64,000 nucleotides of DNA from Rhodosorus marinus. Its lineage: Eukaryota; Rhodophyta; Stylonematophyceae; Stylonematales; Stylonemataceae. This document shows positions 41,667 through 52,990 of this stretch, one piece after another. The stretch covers positions 930,001-994,000 of the forward strand of contig JAMWBK010000011.1 in assembly GCA_029953675.1 (NCBI GenBank). The letters run 5' to 3'. Position numbers and translations under genes: made by a program. The notes beneath the pieces are model-generated. The model was not told where the DNA came from. It searched no databases and was given only the letters and a program-made list of their open reading frames with translations. The first letter of the stretch is position 1, and the number at the start of each line of letters is the position of its first letter.

Positions 41667-44082
41667 ATGGGGCGCGGACGAATGTCGATAGCCGGACTTT
41701 TGCTGCTGATTATAGTATTCCTCTTCGCGGAATGGACAAGTGGCGCGCCTAGCAGAGAACGGTATCGATACCTGTCTTACGCGGAGATTAACGGGGGGAT
41801 GAAATTTCTGGCGGCGAGGTACAGCGATATCATTCGAGTGTATTCAGCGAATAAGGAGCACAACATTCCCTCGCCTGGGCTTTGTCGAGGGGATCATACT
41901 CAGAAACAGACAGTCCCGTGTGAAGTGCAAATTGCTGAGCTTGGAGTGAGGCCCATTGACAGATCTCGAGCTCAGGTACGAAGGGGAACAAGCCTGGTTT
42001 GTGCTCATCTGTGATGCGGCTAGGAAGGAGACGTTTTGACCCTTTTCGGGCTTTTGGTCTTTCTTCTTCCTGAAAGGTTATCATAATCGGCAGTATTCAT
42101 GGTGACGAGCGACTCGGAGCCCAGATCGCGTTCCATCTGATCAAGCTCTTGGCAGTGAAGTACAAGCAAGATCCCTGGATACAGCGGCTGCTGAGTACCC
42201 GACGTATTGTTGTCGTTCCGATGCCGAACCCGTCCGGATACGACCGCTCGATGAGGTACGAAGAGGTTGAGGGGGAGCTGGTAGATCCAAATACCGACTT
42301 TCCAATTGATCAAAGCAACCCGAGCAACTGTATGAAGTCAACTACCGCCAGGATTATCAACGAACTGTTCCAGAGTAGTCTCTTCCGGATTGCAGTGGTA
42401 AGCACCTCACCTCGAGGGCAAGAAAGGGACGGAGTTGGGAACCCATTACGTGCTCATCGCAAAACAGTTCTCTTGTTGTCTGAGCAGATCTTTCATTCGA
42501 AGAAAACGCCCTCGATCGGGTACAGCTGGGGCAGTGAGGGGCGATGTACTGAACATGCAATGAACGCTACCGACCACCCCTCCTGGGCGAGTGGAAGGAG
42601 CATATGTACAGCCGGGTACGACACACCCGACGAGCTGGCAATGAGGCTGCTCGCTCAGCATATGAGTACGTTTGCAGGAGATTTTGGCGGAGATTCGTAC
42701 AAGGTAAGGGCGTGTGAACCCGTCTGAATTTGGAACGTACGTGAGAAGGAGCATTCTCACCCCCGTTTGCAATGGGATACCTCCAGGTGGGTAGTCTCAA
42801 TGATCCCGAGCTCGATTCGTCGTTTCCGACGACCATGGTGGACTGGGCGTATGCCGGTTCGTTTACTGACAACATGACGAACTGCAAACCGTCGACCCAC
42901 GGGGGGTACCCGCTGGAGTACACGACCTACAACGACGTATCGAACCGGTGCGTTTCCTACAGCGTTGAGACTTCGAGGGAGTCATCGCCGGCTGAGAAGG
43001 ACCTGGGGGAGCCGCGTGGCCTCTACGCAAGGAAGGAATCGAACGGCAATGGGCACATTCCGAGAAACCTGAGATTGGCTTTAATGGCTATCGATGTTGC
43101 CAACCCGTACATTTTTTTCCTGAATTCTCCCGGGGCAAAGGTGAGACGCTGCTACAAAAAGTCAAGCAAGAGGTTTGGTGCGACCAGTGCTCTAAGTGAT
43201 CCGGGTCGTCATTGCACGACTGTGTTCAGGTGGACCTCACCCGAGGAGGCGTTCTTCGACTGAAGTGGAGCATTGGGGGAGCGTTTGAAGTTGCTGAGAC
43301 GTTTATTGAGTTTGAGATCGAGAGCACGAAGGAAAAGTTCACCACGAAGGTACAGTCCGGAGGTTCCATGTGGGCTCAAAACTACGGAAGAGATGGCTAC
43401 GAGAAGCGCTTCGACGTGATACAAGGTATCAACTTGATGTTCTCCGGGAGTTCAAGCACAAAGTGGGCGTACTCTGAGACGATTCGGATCTTGAAGTATA
43501 TCCCGCTTGAGGTGCAGAAGACGGGATCCGATATGCTCGTTCGAGCAGTTGCAAAGGTAGGAGACTGGCTGCCTCCCGCAATGCCCTAGTTTGACGCTGA
43601 CTAATGCTCGGTGGAGTCGTCATCGCTAGGTTGACTACTCATGGGCCAACGTTACCGAGCAAACGGTCATGGCTTCAAACGGAAGCGAGGTGGTTGTTAA
43701 GTCTTTTGGCGCGGAGTCGCATCTGGCTAGGTCTAGAGCAGATCCACATTGGCTCAAACGGTCTCTAGGGTACGAGGTGAGGGGTGACGAGTTCATCTAC
43801 TCGGACGTTGTTCGGATGAGGCTGCCGCCGAAGACTCTGAGAAACTCTCTGTACGGGTACGTGCTGGAGCTCGTGCTGTGCGCTCTGATAGTCTGCTTCG
43901 TACCACCCCTTGTGCTGGTGATGGTCTGGAGAAAGGTTCCAGCGGCCAACTACGTCCAGCGAAACATGAGGCGGGCAATGCGCACCTTTTCGAAGAAGGA
44001 TATTGCGGATGAGGCGGCACGTCTTAGAGAACAGAAGAGGACGACATCCAAAGTTGATGTCAGTAGGGCACTCCTAGGGTAG
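41667..44082 (+). CDS. Membrane-anchored M14 zinc carboxypeptidase homologue
   Basis: Six exons: 41667-41975, 42077-42397, 42488-42703, 42787-43140, 43230-43556, 43630-44082; all five introns are phase 0, 73-101 bases; 659 residues. The signal peptide (about 8-27) is followed by an M14 domain: zinc ligands HGDE (His111, Glu114) and His213 in IFHS, substrate Tyr in WAYAG (304) and catalytic Glu in YSVETS (343). The usual Asn-Arg pair that holds the substrate carboxylate reads Asn-Thr (DPNTDFP, 175-176), so specificity or activity may be changed. A beta-rich middle part is followed by a C-terminal membrane helix (about 584-609) and a basic cytosolic tail. It is probably a surface or secretory-pathway protein that trims glycoproteins or peptides. 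Confidence 0.85.
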
Positions 44083-44158
44083 CAGAGACGAGGGCATGAC
44101 GGACAAGCCAAGCCCTGTACATATTTATAGCTCCCGTTAGTGTTGATGGTACTGTGGT

Positions 44159-46741
44159 TTATGATACCAGTGGGCACCCTGTCGCCTTGGAAACAAAGGC
44201 CAACCTATCTGCTGCCTCCTCGAGCTGCTTGGAAGTGGGTTTTCCCGCTCCATGCCCCGCCTTGGTGTCCACCAGGAGAAGCAAGGGAGCCGTTTGCGAA
44301 GCCGAGGTCCCAGCTCTGTGCTGCAATTCGGCGGCATATTTATAGCTGTGCAAGGGAGCCACCCGGTCATCATGGTCTGCAGTGGTCAGTAGGATCGGAG
44401 GGTAGGGTTTGCCGCTCGCCGCCGGATCGTTCACGTTGTGGAGCGGGCTGTAGGCATAGATCGACTTGAAGTGCTCCGGGTCGTCGGGGTTTCCAAACTG
44501 CTCGTCGAATAGGGACAGCGTTTTGCTCGTGTTTGAGTATAGGGGAGTAGCTTCAAAGAACTGTACAGAATTCTCGTGTCAATTTTCTCGCTTGGGGGCT
44601 TACATCAGATGTCCAGAATCTTCCGATTCCAAACTTGTGAAATCTCAACATGTCCATCACCCCAACGGCTGCGACCGCGGCCCCGAACAGCTCTGGGCGC
44701 TGATTGATACAGGCTCCGACGAGGAGCCCGCCGTTGCTTCCGCCAAGAATCCACAGCTGCTTGGCTGTGGTCACTTTGGAAGAGACCAAATAACTCGCGG
44801 CTGCTTGAAAGTCATCAAAGCAGTTCTGTTTCTTCGCAATGATCCCCGCATTGTGCCAAGCTTCGCCGTACTCATCCCCACCTCGGATGTTGGCGATGCA
44901 CAAGACGCCGTTGAAACAACGCATCCAAATGAGATTGGTGAGAGAAAAGCTCGGCGAGATGCTTATCATGAATCCACCGTAGCCGTAGAGTTCACAAGGA
45001 GCGGGGAGAGGGACTGATTTTCTCTTCACGATGAACATGGGAATCTTCGTTCCGTCCTTGCTCTCATAGAAAACCTATTTAGGGGTCGAAAGACCAACCA
45101 CCGCCGCGTGAGCACCCGGCCGTCCACGTGTACGGGATGGTCGATGGTCCAGCATACCTGCTCCGTGGCGTACTCGCTAGGATCATGATCCGGAACATTG
45201 ACATGCTTGTACAGCTTCGGCTCACCACTTTCCTTCAAATCCACGTGGAAGATGGATCCAGGGTGGACGAACGAGGTGAAACGGAAGAAGAAGTCGCTGT
45301 CCCGTCTTCTGGAGTTTACGGTAACGCACCCTAGATCAGGAAGTTGGACGGGTCGGATGAGCGCACCATTTTGGAGATGGCGAAGCTCCAGAACATGTTT
45401 GACATCCCGCTGGTAGACGACGACCATCTTATCGCCGTCCGCCGCCTCAGCGTGCACCAGGACGTCCGATGGGTGCTCCTCCAGCACCGAGGTCCAGCTT
45501 GGCAGAACCTGTGGGTCAGAAAATTCCCGTAGATGGCCGAGGGTGAGCTCTTCAGCTCAAGTCCAGGATCTATGAAAATTCGCTCACCTCCTTTTCGACG
45601 TCAATCCGGACGATCTGGTTCCTCGGAGCGTCCCTGTTTGTACGAACGTAGAAGAGGGACTCATCATTGGCAATGTAGTGGTACTCTGCCTCAAAGTCAT
45701 CGATGAGCGCGACCACGTGCTCCGATTCGGATCCAAAGTGCTGCTCAATGTTAACCAGTTGAAGCTTCTCCTGTGGGGCACAGGACTGAGTAACGCCGAT
45801 CAGGAGGTACTTTCCATCATCAGTTGTGGTGAGCCGAAAATTCCAGTCCGGATGGTCGGGATCCTCATAGATGAGTCGGTCCTGCTCCTGTGGAGTGAGT
45901 CAAAGCAACAAGTTGGTTTTTCAGTGACCTAGTGGCGGCGCCGTAGCCGGGCGAATAGGAGATTTTGCGGGTGATGAGACCTGGGACGATCCAACTTGAT
46001 GAAAGTAAACCATCTGGTTCTTCACTTCAGCAGTGCTCGTGCCCCGCTCCTCCGCAGTTTTGTCTTCATCGACAGCAGGGTATCTGCAGTAGTAGAAGCC
46101 GCTGCCATCCTTCTTCCAGGCAATCGACGTGTAGCGTGCCCAATCGCAGCATCCTGGGATTTCCTCCTGGCTGACCAGGTCGAGCACGTGGATCGATCTC
46201 CAGTCTGAACCGCTCAGGGACACGGAGAAGGCCAGCAGGTTGCCGTCATCAGAGGGCTCAAGCTCGCCGAGAGAGGCTGTTCCGTCCTCCGAGAACTTGT
46301 TCGGATCGAGAACAACAATAGGCTCGGAATTGAGGTCATCCTGCCTGTACAGGACGTGCTAACATGAAAGACAAAGCCAAGCGCCATCCGATATCAGATT
46401 CCGCTAGCTAAATCTTCGTTTAAGCAGGATGTTAGCTGAAGACGCCTCACCTGGTTCTGCTGGCCGTCCTTCTTCATGAACAGAGTGGCATCGCTCACGT
46501 TGAAGGGACACCCGAGCTTCTCATATTCGTTCATTTTCTTCAGCTCGGAGAGCACATCGTCCCGAACATCTCCGCTGATGTAGGTCCTACTCAGTTCGTT
46601 CTCCGCATCTACCCAGGTCCTAGTCTCCTCGCTGTCCGGGTCCTCAAGCCACCGGTACGGATCCTTGACCTCCACGCCATGAAGGACTTCACTGTGCCCC
46701 TCATCCCGGCGAGCCACTGGATACGAAATCGAGCCGTTCAT
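44159..46741 (-). CDS. PREP: Prolyl oligopeptidase (S9A)
   Basis: Six exons on the minus strand, in order 46741-46451, 46358-45981, 45887-45588, 45508-45158, 45074-44604, 44497-44159; five phase-0 introns of 79-106 bases; 709 residues, matching the family size of about 710. The N-terminal piece ([20 protein letters not shown], then [17 protein letters not shown]) leads into the seven-blade propeller. The alpha/beta hydrolase part has [17 protein letters not shown] and the catalytic Ser553 in GGSNGG, Asp641 in DHDDRV and His679 in AGHGAG, almost the numbering of mammalian enzymes. It cleaves after proline in short peptides in the cytosol; no signal peptide is seen. It converges on the M14 gene, with 76 bases between stops. 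The start at 46741 is the first ATG in frame. Confidence 0.95.
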
Positions 46742-47070
46742 CCTCGGGTAACACGACTGCACACGAGCCAAGGCAATTGCACAAACAGTCGACTATCAAT
46801 GCCCCTCCTAGCCAAGGCTCCACTAGGCCTCCCTATACCTCTTCACCGAAGAGCAGTCACAGGGGATTTCGGTAGGGACGCCTCCGCAGAAAAAAATTAT
46901 AGGACTGTCGGAGAAGGATTTTTTTACTGAGCTATTTCGTTCCTCTGGACATCCAAGGCGAATACGTCTGAGGCCATTCCCGTCACACACTCAAAAGGTC
47001 AATCCAACCACAGCTACTCATAAAGTATATATAATATATAATTTATTTAAACGCGAGAATTTCCCCGCTA
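46742..47070. other. Promoter region of PREP and tRNA-Arg
   Basis: A TATA-like run (TATATATAATATATAATTTA) at 47025-47044 lies between the divergent PREP and tRNA genes and could serve either. Nothing else recognised. Confidence 0.45.
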
Positions 47071-47143
47071 GACCTGCTGGCCCAATGGATAAGGCGTCCG
47101 CCTCCTAAGCGGAAGATTCTGGGTTCGAGTCCCAGGTAGGTTG
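47071..47143 (+). tRNA. tRNA-Arg (anticodon CCT)
   Basis: Folds as a full cloverleaf without intron. The acceptor stem is GACCTGC with GTAGGTT (two G-U pairs), the anticodon stem TCCGC/GCGGA encloses loop CTCCTAA, giving anticodon CCT that reads AGG, and the T arm is CTGGG-TTCGAGT-CCCAG. Internal promoter A box TGGCCCAATGG and B box GGTTCGAGTCC are present. The 3' CCA is not encoded, as usual in eukaryotes. It lies between PREP and the pseudouridine synthase gene. Confidence 0.95.
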
Positions 47144-47158
47144 GTCTTGCGATACTAC

Positions 47159-47162
47159 TTTT
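47159..47162 (+). terminator. RNA polymerase III terminator of tRNA-Arg
   Basis: A run of four T starts 16 bases after the tRNA, with a second TTTT shortly after. Confidence 0.7.
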
Positions 47163-47867
47163 CCTTTTCCTCTACGTTTTTGGGCACACAGATGAAACAC
47201 GAGCAGATTGCGTTTTGATTGTCCCTTACAAGTGTGCAGAGGTCGGAAACTTTGTACAAAGTCCAGGACATTCTCTGTTTGAAGAATGAGCAGCCACCCC
47301 GCCGCAATAGCGAGGTTGTTGTAGTTCACTCTCGCCCTAATCGTTTTTTCTTTGCGATGGTTGTTGGGGTTGTATGGACTGCCTATTACCGTCTACTGCA
47401 ACGTTTCTGTAGAACTTGACGTTTTCTCTAATCAGCTCTTCAAATCGCAATTCCGCAGATGGTTTTCCGAGAAGGCTCCGTTGCCGGCCCCCTTGGTAGT
47501 TCTTTTCCCACCTTATAGGTCAGCATGACGCTTTGACATTATCGGCTAGAACCAGTAGCACCACAGGAGTGTACGCTAGTTCAGACAGGACTTTACGTCT
47601 ACTTTTGGTGTACGTGTCCCGCCCCAACCCGCCAATAGCAACAGAACCAGAACTTGACGATGACCAGTGCTGCTTCAACAAGCGCGAGCCAGCCGGTGAT
47701 CCAAACTCCAGCCTTAAAGCATCAGTTGTACGGTCTATGAGAGACTTTGTCTCAGTATGGCCTACGCCAAAGGCCGATGAGCGACCACAGGCGAGGACTA
47801 TGAATGTCCCCATGTTTCGGATGTTGACTTGATTGCGATTTGAACGCAACAGGATAGAGAGTTGCCA
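47163..47867. other. Intergenic, tRNA to pseudouridine synthase
   Basis: No gene supported. A splice-acceptor-like AACAG near 47842-47851 could mean that the next gene has an additional 5' exon here. Confidence 0.4.
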
Positions 47868-49158
47868 ATGAGGGCACCTGTGCGGACCCCAGTGCCAGAG
47901 GGGATGGCTGACCTTGACCTACTAAAGACGACGTTCGAGGGACGAGCGATTGTGAACTGTCCAGATCCAACCTGTTCTTTTCGTGAATACCTGTTCCCGC
48001 CCCCGTCTGAGAAGCTTCCTCCGCTAATTCTGCACATCAGAGCGCCGGACTCGTGGGGATACGAGCACGGAAACAGACTGACCACGCTGATCGGAGCAGC
48101 ATGCGTGCTTCCCCTCCAGTATATCGAAGAGCTGATCGACTTTGGAGCGGTTTACTACTCAGACGACGAGTCGAAGAAAGCCAAGAGGGTGCCTTCTGAT
48201 GTCCCAGTCACCGGCGGGAGCTACTGCCGAGTGCACGTCAATCCGAAACGGTACATGTCTCCGAAGTGGAACAAGCTGATTCCCTAGGGTTCATTGACTT
48301 ACTGCCTGTTTTCTCACTGACGGCAGGTACTTGAACACCTATACGACAGACTGGAACTCGAGAATAGTGAGCCAGATTGCTGACCTGATCGTCATAGATA
48401 AACCCTACGGCGTCCCTTCTCAGCCGCTTGTGGACAACCTCGTGGAGTGCTCAACGTTCCAAGTTCAGCAGGCGCTCGCTCTACCGACAATTCACGTCAC
48501 GTCCCGGATCGATGTGGCGACGAGCGGCCTTCAGATCCTCGCCAAGACTTCCGTAGCTGCGGAGAGCTTCAACAAACAGGTACGATCCCGAGGCGTCCGA
48601 AAGGAATACCTCGTGTGCTGTGAGAAGGAGCTGCCCCTAGGCCCAGTTCGACATTTGTGCCGCGCGAAAAGCCACAAGAAACGGAAAGGTGGGGACTTCC
48701 TGCTTTCCCGGTACCGAGAAGGTTTCGACCCGACCGAGTGGTCCCAAGCTGTTCTTGAGATCCTCGAGAAAACCCGAGTTGAAAACAACCAGGTTCAGAA
48801 GGTAGGGGACTGTTGGCAGTACCGCGTGAGAATTATCAGCGGTCGAACACATCAGGTAAAAGGGAAACGAGAACCACCGAATCTCGAGCGGTGTTGCCAC
48901 GGACAACCTAAAACAAGCTTCCGTTCCGCTCAGATTCGTCTTCAACTAGCGGCACTATCTTCGCCTGTGATTGGAGACACTCGCTACTGGGACCTCGCCG
49001 GAGTCCTGGTCGATGATCTGGGAGCAGATGAACAGGTTACGCTCGGGCCAGATCCCGAGAGAATCTGCCTCCAAGCTGCGGAACTGGAGTTCGAGATTGA
49101 CGGACGGGCTCTCGTTGTGAAAGCAGGCCTGCCGTGGTGGGTCGCTCATGAGCCGTGA
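47868..49158 (+). CDS. RluA-type RNA pseudouridine synthase
   Basis: Three exons: 47868-48250, 48327-48855, 48934-49158; introns 76 (phase 2) and 78 bases (phase 0); 378 residues. The enzyme isomerises uridine to pseudouridine in RNA. An S4-like RNA-binding stretch (IEELIDFGAVYYSD to VHVNPKR) precedes the catalytic core: IVIDKPYGVPS, RIDVATSGLQILAKT with the catalytic Asp, RKEYLVCCE and SGRTHQ-IRLQL, which the second splice rejoins exactly. Architecture matches eukaryotic and organellar RluA/PUS enzymes that modify tRNA or rRNA. No strong transit peptide is evident. The N-terminus is uncertain: the ATG at 47904 (MADLDLL) or an upstream exon are alternatives. Confidence 0.85.
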
Positions 49159-49317
49159 GCCATTGTCAAAACTCAACGATTGCACAAGCCGTCCCAGTCC
49201 ACCACCGGTCGCACCGCGTCAGCTGTGTTAACGGGTCACTGCTTTACAATAATTATAAGAAACCTAGGCTGTATAAAATTATGAACAAGAACCAGGATGG
49301 CGAAGGATTGCCAATCC

Positions 49318-50415
49318 TCAAACTTGATTGGAAAGCGGCTCTTCCACGTCAGCTGCTGATGTGGGTATTGCGGAAATGGTGCTGTTGTTGAACCGCTTCA
49401 AGACGGCCGAATCCGTGGGAACGCCCAGATTGACGTCGGTTTCTTCGGGTCCTACCGCGAGGTAGAAAACCGTCTCTTTCCAAGCCGCGGCTTCCTCCTC
49501 AGTTTGTTCTTCTTCTGAGCTCGACGCGACGATATTAGCGAGGTCTCTAAGATCTCTAAAGGAGGCCATCTGATTTTGAACCTCGAGCATCCCTGACCAC
49601 TGCTTTGAAAGCACAACGAATAAAACAAAGAGCTGGGCATCGGAAGACATGAATCGATTCGGTCAGGCGGATAGTCCGATAACAAGGTGGGGAGAGAGTT
49701 GACGAATGTGGCAAGAGCACTTTACCTCCAGGCAGACAGCAATAGCAATCAGGACGAAGCCGACGACGACATCTCGCTTCTCCGCGCTGCCATCAACAGC
49801 TACGAAGACTTCGTGAAGGGTCAATCCGAGGACAGCTGATGCGAGAATCAGTTGGACGATACTCAACTGTAGTCGGTTTGGAGACAAGGGATGTAAGAAG
49901 AACTCGTGTCAATTGGTGTCCTCGTGGGTATAGAAAAAAGCCTTTTCGAGGACTAAAACAAGGCCTATATCGTCAATTGATCTGAGCTCTGGCCTAAAAA
50001 GGGTGCTTCAAAAGACGCCTTACCAGCCCCCACGGCATGTTGTAAATCAAGAGAGTGGTCAAATCAATCGCACGGATGCACACCATGGTCACGTAGAATC
50101 CAACGTACGCGCTCTGAAGAACTATCGCGACGGTTGTTATTGAAATCATGTACAGCTTTGGGAGCCAAGCAACACGAGCCAGAAAAAAATAGCAAACCAG
50201 GCGTTTTCAGTTCACCGTTTCCAAGCATTCCAATCCCTGCTCCCCTAGTCTTCTTCCTCCCCCGTGGAAAGCTTTGACGATCTTACCAAGTCAAGCACGA
50301 ATAGGAGGAAAGGATACGCGGCATACCTTGGGGCACGCCGTCGTAGAAGCCCAGTAAGTACCTTGCGGTGAATCCATTCCTCAAACCCGCCAAGAGATGA
50401 CCGAACACGCTCCAT
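49318..50415 (-). CDS. Four-span membrane protein of unknown function
   Basis: Four exons on the minus strand, in order 50415-50287, 50155-50024, 49866-49726, 49632-49318; introns 131, 157 and 93 bases, all phase 0; 238 residues. It opens with a basic amphipathic stretch, MERVRSSLGGFEEWIHRK. Hydrophobic segments follow: YPFLLFVLDLLYMISITTVA (across the first junction), FYVTMVCIRAIDLTTLLIY, LSIVQLILASAVLGLTL, VVVGFVLIAIAVCLELFVLF. The C-terminal tail is acidic, with a Ser/Glu-rich run (SSSEEEQTEEEAAA). Exon ends fall between or within hydrophobic segments and all preserve frame, which supports the model. No family recognised. Confidence 0.6.
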
Positions 50416-52051
50416 TCTTTTCTGAAATAACCTGAACTAACCCAGAACCACACCAGCCTCGGCCGTTCAAGGACCCATGGGTTAAGCCCCGTTTTTGGCA
50501 GCCGGGACAAAGCCAGCTGAGTATTCAAAGGGACCAAAGCAACACCAAAAAAAACGAAAAGGCAGGCGCCCGCTCTTCCTATCCCATTCCCAAACCTCTC
50601 TCCCGAGCATCTGCAATCCCGTCCAGAGACGATCTAAACACCCCCAAAAACCCGAAAAACACCCACCCCCTCAGAAACCCAGGAAAATCCCGATGTCAGC
50701 AAAATCCTTTCCCCTAAAAACAATTCCGTTCTACTCCCCCCTAAGAAAGGTCCGCTTCCTTCAACAAAAACGTTCAGCAGAAAACAAAAACAAACAAATG
50801 CTGGAAAACAAAAAAAAACTCCCCCCCCCTCTCCACGCAGCCCTTGACTGGTAGGGTTGTCATCAAATGTCCAATAAAGGATACTGGACGTGTCTGATAA
50901 AAAGAGATACGAATATTATGGAATTAACGAAGAAAAATTGATTGTCTAGGGAACGCAAATATTTTAAAAATATGTCTGATTTAAGGTCATTTATTACTCA
51001 TTTTTTAGCCGATCAGTACTTACGGGTATGGATTTATCTTCGTTTATAGGATATTATGTGTACTAAGTTATGTACTAAATTGTTTGTTTTGGACGAAAAC
51101 GCTTCTCTGTCATTAACGAGAGAATCTCTGGCCTCCTACTAAAGTTTCTGTTCAAGACAGCGCTCTTGGCATTTCTTGGCATATTCGGGTTTGAGCGCTA
51201 CTTTGCTGTTGGGGGCGCACGTCATCAGCGCCTCCCTTGACGCTCCTCAGGGTAGATAGGCTCTGAACAACCCAGATCATCAATGTTGGCAAAAAAGCAT
51301 GACCGTCCAATGACAGATAATTCAAGTGCTTTGCCCAGTCTTGGCGACGTTGAGGAGGACGTAGCCTGTTGAGTCTTCAAACCATTGCAACCCGAGCTTA
51401 AATCCGACCGGTGACGGATCGACGTGACGGTGATGTCGGTTTGCTCCATGGATCTCTGTCCCTTGCTCTTATCGTCCCGAACCCTATCGGGCAGGACAGG
51501 GAAAACTTAGGACTTGCCTGGGACCAGAAATCTCCACCATCGTGACCGTTCTCGCTGAATTACGAAAACTAAAATGGGAGACCTCTTCCAGGGTAGGGTT
51601 TAGTAAAAACGTCTTCGTGAAGAACTCATTAGCTCTTTACATCAAACTCGCACTTCTTCGTATAGCCCGGATCGCCTTTCCCACTTACCAACACCGTCCG
51701 CATGCACAGGCTACTCTCGTGACAACGTGTCAGCAAAAAGTGTATAGACTTCTGCGCGCAGGAAAATTTAAAGGTAGATAAGTGTCATATTACTTGGGGC
51801 CAATTTTAATAAATTAAGTTCATAAATCTGTTAATTGTTGGGGTGACTATAAGATCGGTTTTGATGGAGTGTAAAGCAGTAGTATTGTCTTTGTCGAGGG
51901 CGAGGACTACGTGTTCGGGAACGGTATTAGAAGCGTAGTCGGGAGAGGAGAGAGACTGGGATTGATGAGGGGGCTTGGCTGAAGGTAGCCGAGCTTATGA
52001 TTCCCTCTGAACATACGCCTGTGAAGAGAAAGAGGGTGGGTGAGAAGAGTT
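50416..52051. other. Divergent promoter region, membrane protein and sulfotransferase
   Basis: 50500-50850 is strongly A/C-rich on the plus strand. 50870-51080 is AT-rich. The rest has no supported gene (minus ORF 51225-51449 lacks features). CTATAAGA near 51847-51854 is a possible TATA element 200 bases before the sulfotransferase ATG. Confidence 0.45.
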
Positions 52052-52990
52052 ATGGCGTCGAAGAGGACGATTGCTGTATGGATGTCCGTTTTCCTGTGGA
52101 TAGGACTGGTGGATGCGGCGAAGAAATGTCCGCCGGGTAGGGCGAAGAGTTTTCTTATGGGATTCATGGGACATACAGGATCGACTGCGACGATGTCGAT
52201 GTTACATAAGCACAGCCACCTGGACGTTGCGTGGCCATTGGTTGAGCCGATGATGAATCACAATGCGACGACGGGATGTCTGTGGACGCGAATGTTCTTC
52301 GAGGAGCCGAGAACTACCATTCCGGGGTTCAAGCTTCGTCCGCACAAAGTTATTGACGACAAGGAGCCGTGGACGAAGCTCATTGACGACTACGAGGTGA
52401 GGTTCATTCGGATGATCCGAGAGAACCTTTTCAAAGCTGGAATCGGGCTGTATTCTGTCCGAGTTTTGGAAGACAAGGCCGCCGTGCAGGGGCTTATGAA
52501 AGGTGAGGAGGATCATTGTCAGGTTCACCCGGAGTCCTGCTACTTTGATGTGGAGAGCGTGAAGCTCCTAGCTTCCCTTATGCATACCATCCATGAAGGG
52601 AACGAATCGGTGGAGAATCTCGCACGCGAGATGAACTGGTCTTGCGTTCTGGATATCACCTACGAAGAATTCCAGAAGAATGGTGAAAAGCTGATGAAGC
52701 GCGTGGAGAACTTTCTGGGCATTCCGTACGAGGGTCACCGGCCCGATTTCCAAAAAGCCCTCTCGGACAATCCCTGTGAGGTGGTGCTGAACTATCAGGA
52801 CATCTGCGGATACTTCTACGATTGCCCTCTGTTCCGGCCGTTTGTGGAGGATGAAGATGCCGGCTGTGTGTGTGTGAACAAGAAGGGCAAGCACGACCCT
52901 GTGCTGTGTGATCATGAACTATTGAAGGAGGCGATTAGACAAGACCCGGACGAGGATCTGAAAACGATTGGAGACACTCGAACCAATTGA
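52052..52990 (+). CDS. Secreted sulfotransferase-like protein
   Basis: 312 residues, intronless, from the ATG at 52052 (the frame is open to 52040 without ATG). A signal peptide or anchor (WMSVFLWIGLVDA) is followed by a P-loop GFMGHTGSTATMSML at about residues 37-51, placed as the PAPS 5'-phosphosulfate loop. A second element, FIRMIRENLFKAGIGLYSVR, resembles the 3'-phosphate loop (Arg and Ser) of sulfotransferases. The C-terminal third is Cys-rich (CGYFYDC, CVCVNKK, LCDHE), fitting a disulfide-bonded lumenal enzyme. It would transfer sulfate to a carbohydrate or tyrosine in the Golgi; in an alga with sulfated galactans a polysaccharide is the natural guess, but this is inference. Fold call moderately certain. 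Confidence 0.65.
   Translation: MASKRTIAVWMSVFLWIGLVDAAKKCPPGRAKSFLMGFMGHTGSTATMSMLHKHSHLDVAWPLVEPMMNHNATTGCLWTRMFFEEPRTTIPGFKLRPHKVIDDKEPWTKLIDDYEVRFIRMIRENLFKAGIGLYSVRVLEDKAAVQGLMKGEEDHCQVHPESCYFDVESVKLLASLMHTIHEGNESVENLAREMNWSCVLDITYEEFQKNGEKLMKRVENFLGIPYEGHRPDFQKALSDNPCEVVLNYQDICGYFYDCPLFRPFVEDEDAGCVCVNKKGKHDPVLCDHELLKEAIRQDPDEDLKTIGDTRTN

Noticed and set aside
50495-50854. 119-codon Lys/Pro-rich ORF on the plus strand
   Set aside because: A product of A/C-rich composition in the leader of the minus-strand membrane protein gene.
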